Assembly (NCBI RefSeq): GCF_003633715.1
Contig: NZ_RBIE01000001.1
Coordinates: 124,001 to 188,000 of the forward strand
DNA: 64,000 nucleotides
Direction of reading: 5' to 3'
From: Thermovibrio guaymasensis
Lineage (GTDB): Bacteria; Aquificota; Aquificia; Desulfurobacteriales; Desulfurobacteriaceae
Shown here: in pieces, positions 26,320 to 34,871 of the stretch
Layout of the letters: the number at the start of each line of letters is the position of its first letter
How positions within the stretch are numbered: the first letter of the stretch is position 1
Translations under genes and position numbers: made by a program
Notes under the pieces: generated by a model
Told to the model about the DNA's origin: nothing
Database searches by the model: none
What the model saw: only the letters and a program-made list of their open reading frames with translations

Positions 26320-26854
26320 AAGAGGTTTTACCTTAGTTGAGCTGCTTATTGCTGTGGCTCTCTCTGCCTTTATCTTAGTCGTTTCCTACAACTTTTTTAA
26401 CGTTGTTGAGAGCTCCGGGAAGTTTGCCGTTGAGAACAGTAAACTCCAGAGCTCTATACCTCCCTATTTCTACTCTCTCTTAAAGGACTTTGAGTCTGTA
26501 AACCAGAGGTACGGGGGCTTTACAGTTAGCAGGGACGTTGACGGCAACCTGAAGTCGGTGGAGTTCTTTACCGAAGACTGCTACTACTTTAAGGGAATCT
26601 GCAAGGTAAAGTACTGGCTCTACGAGAGCCCCTCAGGGAAGAAGTTCCTGATAAGGAGTGAATTAAGGATTAATTCAAATTCCCCAAAGGGAATTGAAGT
26701 TCCTGTCTCCTTTAACATTAACTCTTTTGAAGTTTACAAGCTGTCTGGAGGTAGCTGGGTCAAGATGAACACAGGTAGGGCGGACCTAATTAAGCTGGTT
26801 TTGGGTTTTAAGGGGGGAGGAGAGCTCCCCCTCGTATTTAAAGTTAGAACTTAA
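26306..26854 (+). CDS. minor pseudopilin (GspJ-like)
   Basis: Prepilin N-terminus RGFTLVELLIAVALSAFIL, with Glu at +5 after the processing Phe. It is followed by a beta-rich head of about 150 residues with one Cys pair (EDCYYFKGICK). ATG at 26306 is preferred over the upstream TTG. It overlaps the GspI-like gene by 14 bases, so the two are coupled. It converges on prs with an 11-base overlap. Confidence 0.8.
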   Translation: MRLGRRGFTLVELLIAVALSAFILVVSYNFFNVVESSGKFAVENSKLQSSIPPYFYSLLKDFESVNQRYGGFTVSRDVDGNLKSVEFFTEDCYYFKGICKVKYWLYESPSGKKFLIRSELRINSNSPKGIEVPVSFNINSFEVYKLSGGSWVKMNTGRADLIKLVLGFKGGGELPLVFKVRT

Positions 26855-27794
26855 ACATCTGGCTTATAGATTCACCGTAGTGAATCCTCCTAATTGCCTC
26901 AGATATCATCCCTGCAACTGTTAAAACTTTAACTCCTTCAAACTCCTGAGAAAGAGGAATTGTGTCGGTTACTACTATTTCTTTAATGAACCCTTCCTTA
27001 ACGGCGTTGCTTAACCTCTCAACTGCCGGTCCGGAAAATACTGGATGGGTACATGCGGCATAAACCTCAGTTGCTCCCATCTCCTTAATAACCTTTGCAG
27101 CGTTAACTATAGTTCCGGCTGTATCAATTATGTCATCAATTATTACAGCTCTCTTCCCTTTAACTTCACCTATAACGTTCATAACCTCACTTACGTTTGG
27201 CCTTGGCCTTCTCTTATCAATTATCGCAATTGGAGAGCTAAGTACTTTTGCAAAGTTCCTTGCCCTTGCAACTCCTCCAATATCGGGAGAGACGACGACT
27301 GTATCTTCTCCTCCCATGCCAAGTGAGAGGAAGTAGTCAGTAAGGACAGGCCTTGCTTCAAGGTGGTCAACTGGAATGTCAAAGAACCCTTCAACCTGTT
27401 TAGCGTGGAGGTCTATTACTACAACGTGGTTTACTCCAGAGGTCATTATTATGTCGGCAAGGAGCTTTGCGCTTATAGGGTCTCTTGGGTTAACCTTTCT
27501 ATCCTGTCTTCCGTACGCGTAGTAGGGCAGTACTGCTGTAATCCTTCCTGCTGAAGCCCTTTTAAGGGCATCAGCCAGCAGTAAGAGTTCCATTATGTTG
27601 TCGTTTGCAGGTCTGCAGAGTGACTGGATAATGAAGACGTCACAGTCCCTGACGCTTTCATTTATAACTACCTGAGTCTCTCCGTCACTGAACCTACCGA
27701 CTGTAACGTCGGCAAGGGGAATCCCAAGGTTTGCTGAAACTTTCCTGGCAAGCTCAGGGTTTGCGTTTCCTGTAATGAGCTTTACCTGTTTCAT
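26844..27794 (-). CDS. prs: ribose-phosphate pyrophosphokinase
   Basis: Makes PRPP from ribose-5-phosphate and ATP, feeding the purine genes in this window. Signatures: GRFSDGETQV, YGRQDRKVNPRDPISAK (ATP flexible loop), DLHAKQVEGFF, VVSPDIGGVARARNFA and the PRPP loop IIDDIIDTAGTI. The ATG at 27794 with GGAG eight bases upstream is preferred to the GTG at 27803. Coupled to rpe, two genes of pentose-phosphate metabolism. Confidence 0.96.
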   Translation of the reverse strand: MKQVKLITGNANPELARKVSANLGIPLADVTVGRFSDGETQVVINESVRDCDVFIIQSLCRPANDNIMELLLLADALKRASAGRITAVLPYYAYGRQDRKVNPRDPISAKLLADIIMTSGVNHVVVIDLHAKQVEGFFDIPVDHLEARPVLTDYFLSLGMGGEDTVVVSPDIGGVARARNFAKVLSSPIAIIDKRRPRPNVSEVMNVIGEVKGKRAVIIDDIIDTAGTIVNAAKVIKEMGATEVYAACTHPVFSGPAVERLSNAVKEGFIKEIVVTDTIPLSQEFEGVKVLTVAGMISEAIRRIHYGESISQMFKF

Positions 27795-27805
27795 CTCTTC
27801 CACTC

Positions 27806-28468
27806 CTATTCAAACTGGTTTAGTTTTTTAAGGAAGTCCTTAACGTTCCTTTCTGGGTCTCCTTTAAATACTGCCGATCCTGCAACTACTATCCTTGCTC
27901 CTGCTTTTAGGATCTTCTCTACGTTTTCAACCTTTATTCCGCCGTCAACCTCAATTATTAGTTTTGGGTTTAACTCTAGAGAGAGCTCCCTCAACTTCTC
28001 AATCTTCCTTATAGAGCTCTCAATAAATTTCTGGCCGCCGAATCCCGGGTTAACAGACATTACAAGGACAAAGTCAAGGTAAGGAATAATCTCTTCAAGG
28101 GAGGAGATAGGAGTTGAGGGGTTTATAGCTATCCCTGCTTTTGCTCCGAGTTCCTTTATTTGGGAGACTATCCTGTGGTGGTGAACTGCTGCCTCAAAGT
28201 GGAAAGAGATCCAGTTTGCTCCAGCCTCAATGAATCGGGGAATGTACTTTTCAGGTTCTACTATCATAAGGTGAACGTCAAGAGGAAGTCGGGTTTTCCC
28301 TCTAATGGATTCAACGACTGGGATTCCAACAGTTATATTTGGAACGAATCTACCGTCCATAACGTCAACGTGAAGGAGATGGGCTCCAGCTTCTTCAACC
28401 TTCCTAATTTCAGATTCAAGGTTTCCAAAGTCTGCAGAGAGGATAGAAGGAGCAAGGAGAGGTTTCAT
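27806..28468 (-). CDS. rpe: ribulose-phosphate 3-epimerase
   Basis: Interconverts ribulose- and xylulose-5-phosphate. TIM-barrel motifs: SILSADFGNLESEI, HVDVMDGRFVPNITVG, DVHLMIVEPE, VLVMSVNPGFGGQKF and EVDGGI. 220 aa. GGAGGAATT precedes the ATG. It lies just upstream of prs. Confidence 0.96.
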   Translation of the reverse strand: MKPLLAPSILSADFGNLESEIRKVEEAGAHLLHVDVMDGRFVPNITVGIPVVESIRGKTRLPLDVHLMIVEPEKYIPRFIEAGANWISFHFEAAVHHHRIVSQIKELGAKAGIAINPSTPISSLEEIIPYLDFVLVMSVNPGFGGQKFIESSIRKIEKLRELSLELNPKLIIEVDGGIKVENVEKILKAGARIVVAGSAVFKGDPERNVKDFLKKLNQFE

Positions 28469-28525
28469 CCAAATTCCTCCAAAGTGGCTTGGCTAATTGT
28501 ATCAGAGGATTTAGAGGAAATAAAA

Positions 28526-28550
28526 AAGGAGGGGGAAGGTCCCCCTCCTT
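28526..28550 (-). terminator. terminator of the octaheme cytochrome gene
   Basis: AAGGAGGGGG and CCCCCTCCTT pair perfectly over a five-base loop. Read on the minus strand they are followed by TTTTTTATTT. Confidence 0.85.
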
Positions 28551-28573
28551 ACGGTTAATTTGCTCGGTGAATA

Positions 28574-31033
28574 CTAAGACCTTTTTCTCCTCAAGAGTGC
28601 TAAAGGAGAGACGGCTATGAGGAACGATAGTAGGCCGGCACTTCCTCCAGATGCAGCCATTGAGCATCCGCCGCCACCACCTCCTCCTGAAGTTTCAGAG
28701 GTGGTTCCCTCCTGGGAAGTTGTTTGGCCCGTTTCTGTTGTTGTTGTTGTTTCACTTTCAGGTGATGGGTATCCGGCTTTAACCAACTCTTCCTGAACGA
28801 GGTTTGCGTACTCAAGTTCTGTTGGAGCTCTATCAACTTTCTTATCAAAGTAGGGTTGACCTTCAATTTCAGACAGGTCAAAGTAGAGTGGGGTTTTCTG
28901 TGTAAAGATTGGACCTGTTAGAACACCGTCCCTGCTGCCTCCGTGACAGTCTGCGCAGTCTAAGGCTTCAGATGCGTACTTGATGTTGTGACTCATTCCG
29001 AAAGCATCGGCAGTAGCTACGACCTTTACTTCAACGTCACTCTTTCCTGTTGCACTTGAAATGATCTTCTTCAGCGTGTTGATTGCAGCCTCAACTTCTA
29101 CTTTCGTGTTGATTTCGGGGTCACCGTCAGGAGATCCAGAAAGTCCTGTATCGTCGGTAATCTGAACGTCCACTCCTTCATCGTACTGGCCGTTAAGGTT
29201 AACGTCAATGTAGTTAGGTACGGCTCTCCACAGTACCCATTTCCCACTAATGATGTCTGAATCGTTAGCTATAATTCCCCCTTTAACTGCTTTCATACTA
29301 AGAATCTTGATAGGTTTTCCTGTTTGTGGATCAATTGCACCATTGATTCTTCTTGGTTTTCCAGTGCTTGGGTCAAGTTCAACTTTAAGGTATTTGGTTG
29401 GTAAGTTCCAATCAAGCTTAAAGGCCTTTTTAAGGTAGCGTGCAAAAACAGGTTTAAACTCTCCTGAGGAATTGTCTTCAAAAAGTAGAACACCCATAGC
29501 GTTTGCAGGCTTATACTTCCATTTAACTTCTCCAGTTTTGAAGTCCCTTTCTGGGAATAGTGCAATATCTATGGATTTGCCGTTAGCTGGGTCTCCGTAA
29601 AGGTATCCGTGCTTATCAAGGTCTACAACTTTATTATTTGTAGTTCCATCGAAAACGAATAGGGGAAGTGTCCAGTCAACGAGTTTTACCCTGTAAAAGT
29701 ACTTTTTAGCAATGTGGCACGTTGTGCAGGCAACCTTTTCGAGGTGTACGTCTGTATAGCTTGAAGGCCCAAAGACTCCCTCGTGAATTGTCTTAGCATT
29801 GTGGCACTTTGTACAGGTTAAACTACCTGCAAGCTGACTCCACATTACTCCAAAGGCCGGACCAGCATTTCCCTTTGCAAAGTCGTGGGAAGGTGTAAGG
29901 GTGTTTGATGAAGGGAAGTAGCCACTTCCAATGTACTCGTGAGGAACTGAGGAGTGACAGTCTACACACCCTACTCCGTTCAATTTGTGAACGTCGTAGT
30001 TCTTACTTCCTTCACTAAACTGCCAGACAAGGGCTTCTTTCATTCCGTCGGGATGCTTGAACTTATATTGATCTTTTGCTGCTTTGACGAAGTCAAGGGG
30101 AGTAATCTTTCCATCATTATCAAAGTCTTCAAACTGAAATACGCCATGACAGTGACCGCAGGCATTGTCACTCTTGCCTACGATGTTAGAACCTATAAAG
30201 TTATTGTCCGAATCAAAAAGTGAAAGATCGTATTCTATTTCTCCAGTTTCTTTGTTAATGCTTCCAAGTAAACCACCTGCTGTGTCAATTGCTGCGAAAT
30301 ATTTTTTATTAAATAGTTTACCTTTTAAGGTTTTTCTGTACATGTAAGTTCCGGTTGCTGCAGTATCTATCCCATTTTCAAGAGCTTTCCTAGAGTGGCA
30401 ATAAAAACAGGTAGGTGGTGCTGTATTGTTAATTTTTCGCTTATTTATTTCTAAAGTCCATTCAAAAGGAACGAACTTTCCGGTTGATTTATCAAGAACA
30501 GCGTAGTCCCCTAAGATTTTGCCTGCGTCAAACTCAGACTGAAGTTCAAATAGGCTTTTTTCGTACAGGAAGTTATCCTGCCTATCCTTTTCCATAGGGC
30601 CGCCACCTGGATGGCATATACCGCACTTTCCGGCGTACTCTGGTGTTGTAAGGTCAACGAGTCCGGGGTTTGTTTCTACCTCTGGCGCCAACTGGCGGTA
30701 TGCAGGTGGTCAGAGCTTTCCGTACATACCTTTGTCAAGGTTTGTTAACTCCTCAGGAAGGCCGTTTGTAAACTGCTGGTCTCCGTATTTTTCGTAGTAC
30801 TTTTTGTAGACCTCTTTAGAGAGGATTGCCAGTCTTCCCTGTTGGAAGTGGTAGGCTGTGGCTATAAAGTCTACATCGTGGCATCCGCTACAGCTCTTCC
30901 TTACGTCTACCGGTAGTTTGCTTTCAGTTACCGGGTTTCCAAACTGGTCTTTTAAGGTTATGTCTGGGTGACCAAAGGCATTTAAGGACGTTAGTAGTAT
31001 AAAGCCGAGGGCCACCTTCAGGTAGCTTCTCAT
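28574..31033 (-). CDS. exported octaheme cytochrome c, interrupted by one in-frame TGA
   Basis: One reading frame of about 819 codons is broken only by TGA at 30710-30712. The first 107 codons hold a signal peptide (MRSYLKVALGFILL, cut after NAFG) and heme motif CSGCH. After the TGA the same frame continues with PPAYRQLAPEVE and seven more CxxCH motifs: CGICH, CFYCH, CGHCH, CVDCH, CTKCH, CTTCH, CADCH. An EF-hand-like loop DFDNDGKITPLD lies in between. The C-terminus has a Thr/Ser-rich linker, a Gly run, Cys-Ser-Met, a hydrophobic helix and RRKR, a sorting-signal layout. The C-terminal part alone lacks a signal peptide and ribosome site and could only begin at TTG 30691. Either the TGA is recoded (selenocysteine) or the gene has just been inactivated. 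The octaheme count recalls tetrathionate-reductase-like cytochromes, but the substrate is unknown. Confidence 0.8.
30678..30712 (-). other. in-frame TGA followed by a SECIS-like hairpin
   Basis: Just 3' of the TGA, on the minus strand, CGCC-AGTT-GGCG forms an apical stem-loop with the loop G at +18. ACCT (+3 to +6) can pair with AGGT (+29 to +32) below it. Bacterial SECIS elements have a short stem-loop with a loop G at roughly this distance. The fold is drawn by eye, and a dinucleotide-shuffled control is not available to me. Confidence 0.4.
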
Positions 31034-31212
31034 CTTCCCCTCCTTACGCTTGAGATTTTATTTCAGTTTATCAAAAATTTACAAATCAATCAATATAGGA
31101 TTTTATAAGATTATATTTGCGAATAAGGAAATTTTTATTCAGTCACTGTGCATCAAATAAGAATACTCTTAAATTGTTAAAATTCTTAAATCACATTGCT
31201 TTGGAGGTGGGG

Positions 31213-31728
31213 ATGGTTAAGGCTTTTAAGAACCTAGAGCCTAAGGTCGGAGAGAGGGTCTTTATAGCTGAGAACGCTACCGTAATTGGTGACGTTGAAA
31301 TAGGAGACGATAGCTCAATCTGGTTTGGAGCTATTTTGAGGGGAGACGTTAACTACATAAAGGTGGGAAAGTGTACTTCCATTCAGGATGGAAGCGTTGT
31401 TCACGTTACCCGAAATACCCACCCAACAGTTATCGGTTCTTACGTTACCGTTGGCCATTCTGTTAAGCTCCACGGGTGTACAGTTAAGGATAACTGTTTA
31501 ATAGGGATTGGAGCGATTATTCTTGATGGTGCCGTTATAAATGAGAACTCAATAGTTGCGGCTGGGACTTTGGTTCCTCCAGGTAAGGAGTTTCCTCCTG
31601 GGTCCCTCATTATGGGCTTTCCAGCGGTGGTTAAGAGGGAGTTAACTCCTGAGGAAATTGAAGGTCTAAAGGAACATGCTTTAAGGTACGTTAAGTATAA
31701 GGACGAGTACCTATCACTTGGATTTTAA
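31213..31728 (+). CDS. gamma-carbonic-anhydrase-like hexapeptide protein
   Basis: Left-handed beta-helix protein of the YrdA/PaaY/CaiE group. Hexapeptide repeats run through the chain (ENATVIGDVEIGDDSSIWFGAI in part). Metal-binding His are present in VVHVTRNTHPTVIG and VTVGHSVKLHGC, so carbonic anhydrase activity is possible. The ATG at 31213 with GGAGGTGGGG upstream is preferred over a longer in-frame extension. 171 aa. Confidence 0.9.
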   Translation: MVKAFKNLEPKVGERVFIAENATVIGDVEIGDDSSIWFGAILRGDVNYIKVGKCTSIQDGSVVHVTRNTHPTVIGSYVTVGHSVKLHGCTVKDNCLIGIGAIILDGAVINENSIVAAGTLVPPGKEFPPGSLIMGFPAVVKRELTPEEIEGLKEHALRYVKYKDEYLSLGF

Positions 31729-31771
31729 ACTCTATATTTAATGGTGAAAACCTTATTTGTTAATTTTAGAG

Positions 31772-32809
31772 ATGGGAGAAGTTTTGAAGGAGAAGTTATC
31801 AGAGAGGGAAAGGGATATACTGCTGAAAATTACTGAGCTTTACATAAAGGAAGGAGAGCCTGTTGGTTCAAGAACTCTTCAAAAGACTTACGGTCTGCCC
31901 TTTAGTCCAGCAACTATTCGGAACGTTATGGCAGACCTAGAGGATAAAGGTTACCTCTATCAGCCCCACACTTCAGCAGGTAGAGTTCCCACTGATGAAG
32001 GGTTAAAGGTTTACATAAACAGTCTTTTCTTTGCCCTTGGAAGTAGGGACGAAACTTTGGTTGGTAGGCTTATTGATTACTTACAGAGTGAAAGAGTTCT
32101 TGATAGGGATGAAATTCTTTCAAGGGTCCTTGACTTCCTTCAGTCCCTTACCGGCTACGTTGGTTTTGGAATTAACTTGGTTGAGAACTTAACAGTTGAG
32201 TCAATTACGCTGGTTAAAGTTTCTTCAGATAGGGTATTAATGGTTATCAACTTTAAGCCTGATTACGTTCTTCACAAAGTGATAAGGGCTTCAATTCCTG
32301 AGGGAGAACTTCAACGTTTAAGTCGGACCCTAACTCAGAAGTTTAGAGGTAAAAGCTTAAACGAGGTAAAGAAGGAGTTGGTTGAGGAGATTGATACCTT
32401 AAGGAGAGAGATTACGGAGATTTCATTTAAACTTAACACTGAGATCTTAAAGAGCTTAAATGAAGTTAATCACCTTGAGATCCATGGAACGGCAAACCTA
32501 GTTGATATAGTTTCAGATGACGTAAAGAAGATGAAAGAGATATTGGAGATCCTTGAGGAGAAAACCCTCTTCCTTGAGATTCTAAAGAAGTTTTTAGGTG
32601 AAAGAAGGGACATTTCTGTAATTCTTGGCTCTGAGACGAACATTGAGCCTTTTTCCACTTTTAGCTTCGTTTTAGGTAAGTACAGGGTGGGGTTTAGAAA
32701 CAGCGGAGTTGTGGGGATAATAGGTCCTAAGAGGATGGACTACTCTCAGGTTATTCCTATAGTTGAGAACGTTGCAAGGGCTCTTTCAATAATCCTTGAA
32801 AAAAGGTAA
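31772..32809 (+). CDS. hrcA: heat-inducible transcription repressor HrcA
   Basis: Winged-helix repressor that binds CIRCE operators of chaperone genes. It begins LSERERDILLKITELYIKEGEPVGSRTLQ, then SPATIRNVMADLEDKGYLYQPHTSAGRVPTD, and ends with a GAF-like domain (GPKRMDYSQVIPIVENVA). No groE/dnaK operon and no CIRCE repeat is seen in the window. The start is uncertain: the ATG at 31772 lacks a clear ribosome site. The stop adjoins the end of the SRP RNA gene. Confidence 0.95.
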   Translation: MGEVLKEKLSERERDILLKITELYIKEGEPVGSRTLQKTYGLPFSPATIRNVMADLEDKGYLYQPHTSAGRVPTDEGLKVYINSLFFALGSRDETLVGRLIDYLQSERVLDRDEILSRVLDFLQSLTGYVGFGINLVENLTVESITLVKVSSDRVLMVINFKPDYVLHKVIRASIPEGELQRLSRTLTQKFRGKSLNEVKKELVEEIDTLRREITEISFKLNTEILKSLNEVNHLEIHGTANLVDIVSDDVKKMKEILEILEEKTLFLEILKKFLGERRDISVILGSETNIEPFSTFSFVLGKYRVGFRNSGVVGIIGPKRMDYSQVIPIVENVARALSIILEKR

Positions 32810-32810
32810 A

Positions 32811-32903
32811 GCCGGAGCCTTACTGCACACGCCCTTCAGGCTTACCGTTGCTCCCTTCCGGGCCTGGCGGGGTTCACCCTCCGGGCGTTGCAGAGACCCC
32901 GGC
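32811..32903 (-). ncRNA. ffs: signal recognition particle RNA (4.5S type)
   Basis: Small bacterial SRP RNA. The minus strand contains the conserved Ffh-binding core CCAGGCCCGGAAGGGAGCAA with its GGAA tetraloop and asymmetric bulge, flanked by long pairing arms. The ends GCCGGGG and CTCCGGC pair. About 93 bases, no Alu domain. A T-run (TTTACCTTTTTT) follows the terminal stem and can end transcription. Confidence 0.96.
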
Positions 32904-32910
32904 GTATATA

Positions 32911-32938
32911 AATTTACGCCTCTACTGGGATTGTGCAA
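32911..32938 (-). promoter_or_regulatory. promoter of the SRP RNA
   Basis: Minus strand TTGCAC, a 16-base spacer and TAAATT, seven bases before the first G of the SRP RNA at 32903. The inverted repeat GGCGTA/TACGCC (32901-32920) overlaps the -10 and start site. Confidence 0.55.
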
Positions 32939-32939
32939 C

Positions 32940-33503
32940 TTATAGGTTAACTTTTTCTTGAGTTTCTATTGCCCTTTTAAGCTCTTCTTTAAGTCTATTA
33001 ACGTCTATACCGAAAACGGCTTCACTGTAGCTATCCAAAAGCTGAAGAGCGTTTTCAAGGAGGAGTTGGAATCCCCTAAAGTTGAAGTTTTCAAGGTGGT
33101 AGTATGCAACTCCTATCTGTATAAGGGCCTGAAGGAAATCCCTGTACTTTCCAAACTCCCCCATCCAGATTTCTTCTAAAATCTCGTGAACTTCAAAGTA
33201 GAAGCCTTCTTCAAAGAGCAGTTTTGCAGTTTCTACTGTTTTCCTAATGTCCTCTTGGGTTGGCTCAACGTTTTCTGGTAATCTTTCGAGGAACTTCTTG
33301 TAGGAGAGGACTTTTCGCTTTATGTACTCTTTAGTAAAGGAGTCTTCCTCTTTTAGGTTAACGTTAATGTTGGGAATCAAAGAGGAGCCGGAGAGGACGG
33401 AGTTTATGACCTCTTCCAGCTCCTTTAAACTAGCTTCATCCTTTTCCCTTAAGTAGTCGCAGAGCTTGTGTGCAAACCAGTTCCTGATTTCAAATATGTC
33501 CAT
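32940..33503 (-). CDS. DUF309-domain protein
   Basis: All-helical protein of unknown function. The signature lies at about residues 90-150: LFEEGFYFEVHEILEEIWMG (shortened to the His/Glu core), then ALIQIGVAYYHLENFNFRG, as in DUF309/TTHA0068-like proteins. The first 70 residues are an extra helical region. Its ATG overlaps the leuC stop by one base, so it is cotranscribed with leuC. Confidence 0.82.
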   Translation of the reverse strand: MDIFEIRNWFAHKLCDYLREKDEASLKELEEVINSVLSGSSLIPNINVNLKEEDSFTKEYIKRKVLSYKKFLERLPENVEPTQEDIRKTVETAKLLFEEGFYFEVHEILEEIWMGEFGKYRDFLQALIQIGVAYYHLENFNFRGFQLLLENALQLLDSYSEAVFGIDVNRLKEELKRAIETQEKVNL

Positions 33504-34777
33504 TAATTTCCTTCTCCAACAACTTCATCAGGATGGGCAATCCTTCCAAGTACCGCTGAGGCTGCTGCAACTGCCGGTGAGGCAAGGTATACTTCGCTTT
33601 CTGGGTGTCCCATCCTTCCTACAAAGTTCCTGTTTGTAGTTGCTACTGCTCTTTCTCCCTTTGCGAGGATTCCCATGTGGCCCCCAAGGCACGGTCCACA
33701 GGTTGGTGTTGAAACTACGCACTCAGCTTCAAGGAATATGTCAATCAATCCTTCCTTAAGAGCCTGTCTGTAGATTTCCTGTGTTGCAGGAATTACTATA
33801 CACCTTACATTCGGGTTGACCTTTTTACCCTTAAGGATTTGAGCTGCAATCCTTAGGTCGCTAATCCTACCGTTTGTACAGGAACCGATCACAACCTGAT
33901 CAATGGTTACGTGGGTTGCTTCAGTTACAGGCCTTGTGTTTGATGGAAGGAATGGGAATGCAACCTGAGGTTCAATTTTTGAGACGTCTATCTCGTAAAC
34001 CTCTGAGTACTCTGCATCTGGATCGGATTTGTAGAGTTTGTAAGGTCTCTTAGCTCTTCCTTTAACGTACTCAAGAGTTTTTTCGTCCGGTTCAATTATT
34101 CCGTTCTTTGCTCCGGCTTCAATTGCCATGTTGCAGATTGTGAAGCGGTCGTCCATTGGGAGCTCCCTTATAGCTTCACCTGTGTGTTCCATAGTTTTGT
34201 AGAGAGCTCCATCAACTCCTATCATTCCAATTACGTAGAGGATGATATCCTTTCCGCCTACCCACCTCTGACGCTTTCCGTAGTAGATGAACTTCATCTG
34301 CTCGGGAACTTTAAACCAAACTTCTCCCGTTAGCCATGCGTAGGCCATATCTGTTGAACCAACTCCTGTTGAAAATGCTCCGAGAGCTCCGTAGGTGCAC
34401 GTGTGGGAGTCGGCTCCGATTACAACGTCTCCGGGAACTACAACTCCCTGTTCAGGTAGGAGGGCGTGTTCAATACCTACCCTTCCCTCAGGCCAGAAGT
34501 GTTTAATTTTGTACTCTTTGGCAAACTCCCTCATCATTTTAACTTGCTCTGCGGCCTTTATGTCCTTGGCAGGTACAAAGTGGTCTGGAACGAGGGCTAT
34601 TCTCTCCCTATCCCAAACGTCCTTAACTCCGAGTTCCTTAACCCTTTTAATTGCGATTGGAGCTGTAACGTCGTTTGCAAGAGCGATGTCTACCTTACAC
34701 ATAATTAACTCGCCGGGGTAAACCTCTTCCTTTCCTGCGTGCTCAGCTAGTATCTTCTGAGTTATCGTCATTCCCAT
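33503..34777 (-). CDS. leuC: 3-isopropylmalate dehydratase large subunit / homoaconitase-type
   Basis: Fe-S hydro-lyase of leucine synthesis. [20 protein letters not shown] and the three cluster cysteines (GSCTNGR, then [10 protein letters not shown]) are visible. At 424 aa it belongs to the short archaeal-type LeuC class, which also includes homoaconitases, so substrate is not certain. The small subunit gene is not adjacent. AAGGAG precedes the ATG. DUF309 follows directly. Confidence 0.92.
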   Translation of the reverse strand: MGMTITQKILAEHAGKEEVYPGELIMCKVDIALANDVTAPIAIKRVKELGVKDVWDRERIALVPDHFVPAKDIKAAEQVKMMREFAKEYKIKHFWPEGRVGIEHALLPEQGVVVPGDVVIGADSHTCTYGALGAFSTGVGSTDMAYAWLTGEVWFKVPEQMKFIYYGKRQRWVGGKDIILYVIGMIGVDGALYKTMEHTGEAIRELPMDDRFTICNMAIEAGAKNGIIEPDEKTLEYVKGRAKRPYKLYKSDPDAEYSEVYEIDVSKIEPQVAFPFLPSNTRPVTEATHVTIDQVVIGSCTNGRISDLRIAAQILKGKKVNPNVRCIVIPATQEIYRQALKEGLIDIFLEAECVVSTPTCGPCLGGHMGILAKGERAVATTNRNFVGRMGHPESEVYLASPAVAAASAVLGRIAHPDEVVGEGN

Positions 34778-34815
34778 CTCTTACTCCTTGATACTAAGTT
34801 GGTTTTAGGGCTGAA

Positions 34816-34842
34816 ATTATAGCAACGGCTAGGTAGTTTCAA
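34816..34842 (-). promoter_or_regulatory. promoter candidate for leuC
   Basis: Minus strand TTGAAA, a 15-base spacer and a perfect TATAAT, about 39 bases before the leuC ATG. The spacer is shorter than ideal. No leader peptide rich in Leu was seen. Confidence 0.45.
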
Positions 34843-34871
34843 ATAAAATTGGATCAGTCAAGGAGGAAGGT

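Noticed and set aside
29954-30223. Plus-strand ORF inside the cytochrome gene
   Set aside because: Antisense to seven regularly spaced CxxCH motifs in the real frame.
30689-30691. TTG as an independent start for a separate 705-aa cytochrome
   Set aside because: No Shine-Dalgarno and no signal peptide; hemes could not be attached in the cytoplasm. Treated as one gene with an in-frame TGA.
31117-31212. N-terminal extension of the gamma-carbonic-anhydrase-like gene
   Set aside because: Extension is A/T-rich and unlike the family; the ATG at 31213 has a strong GGAGGTGGGG site.
31729-31771. CIRCE operator upstream of hrcA
   Set aside because: No TTAGCACTC/GAGTGCTAA inverted repeat found; autoregulation cannot be claimed.
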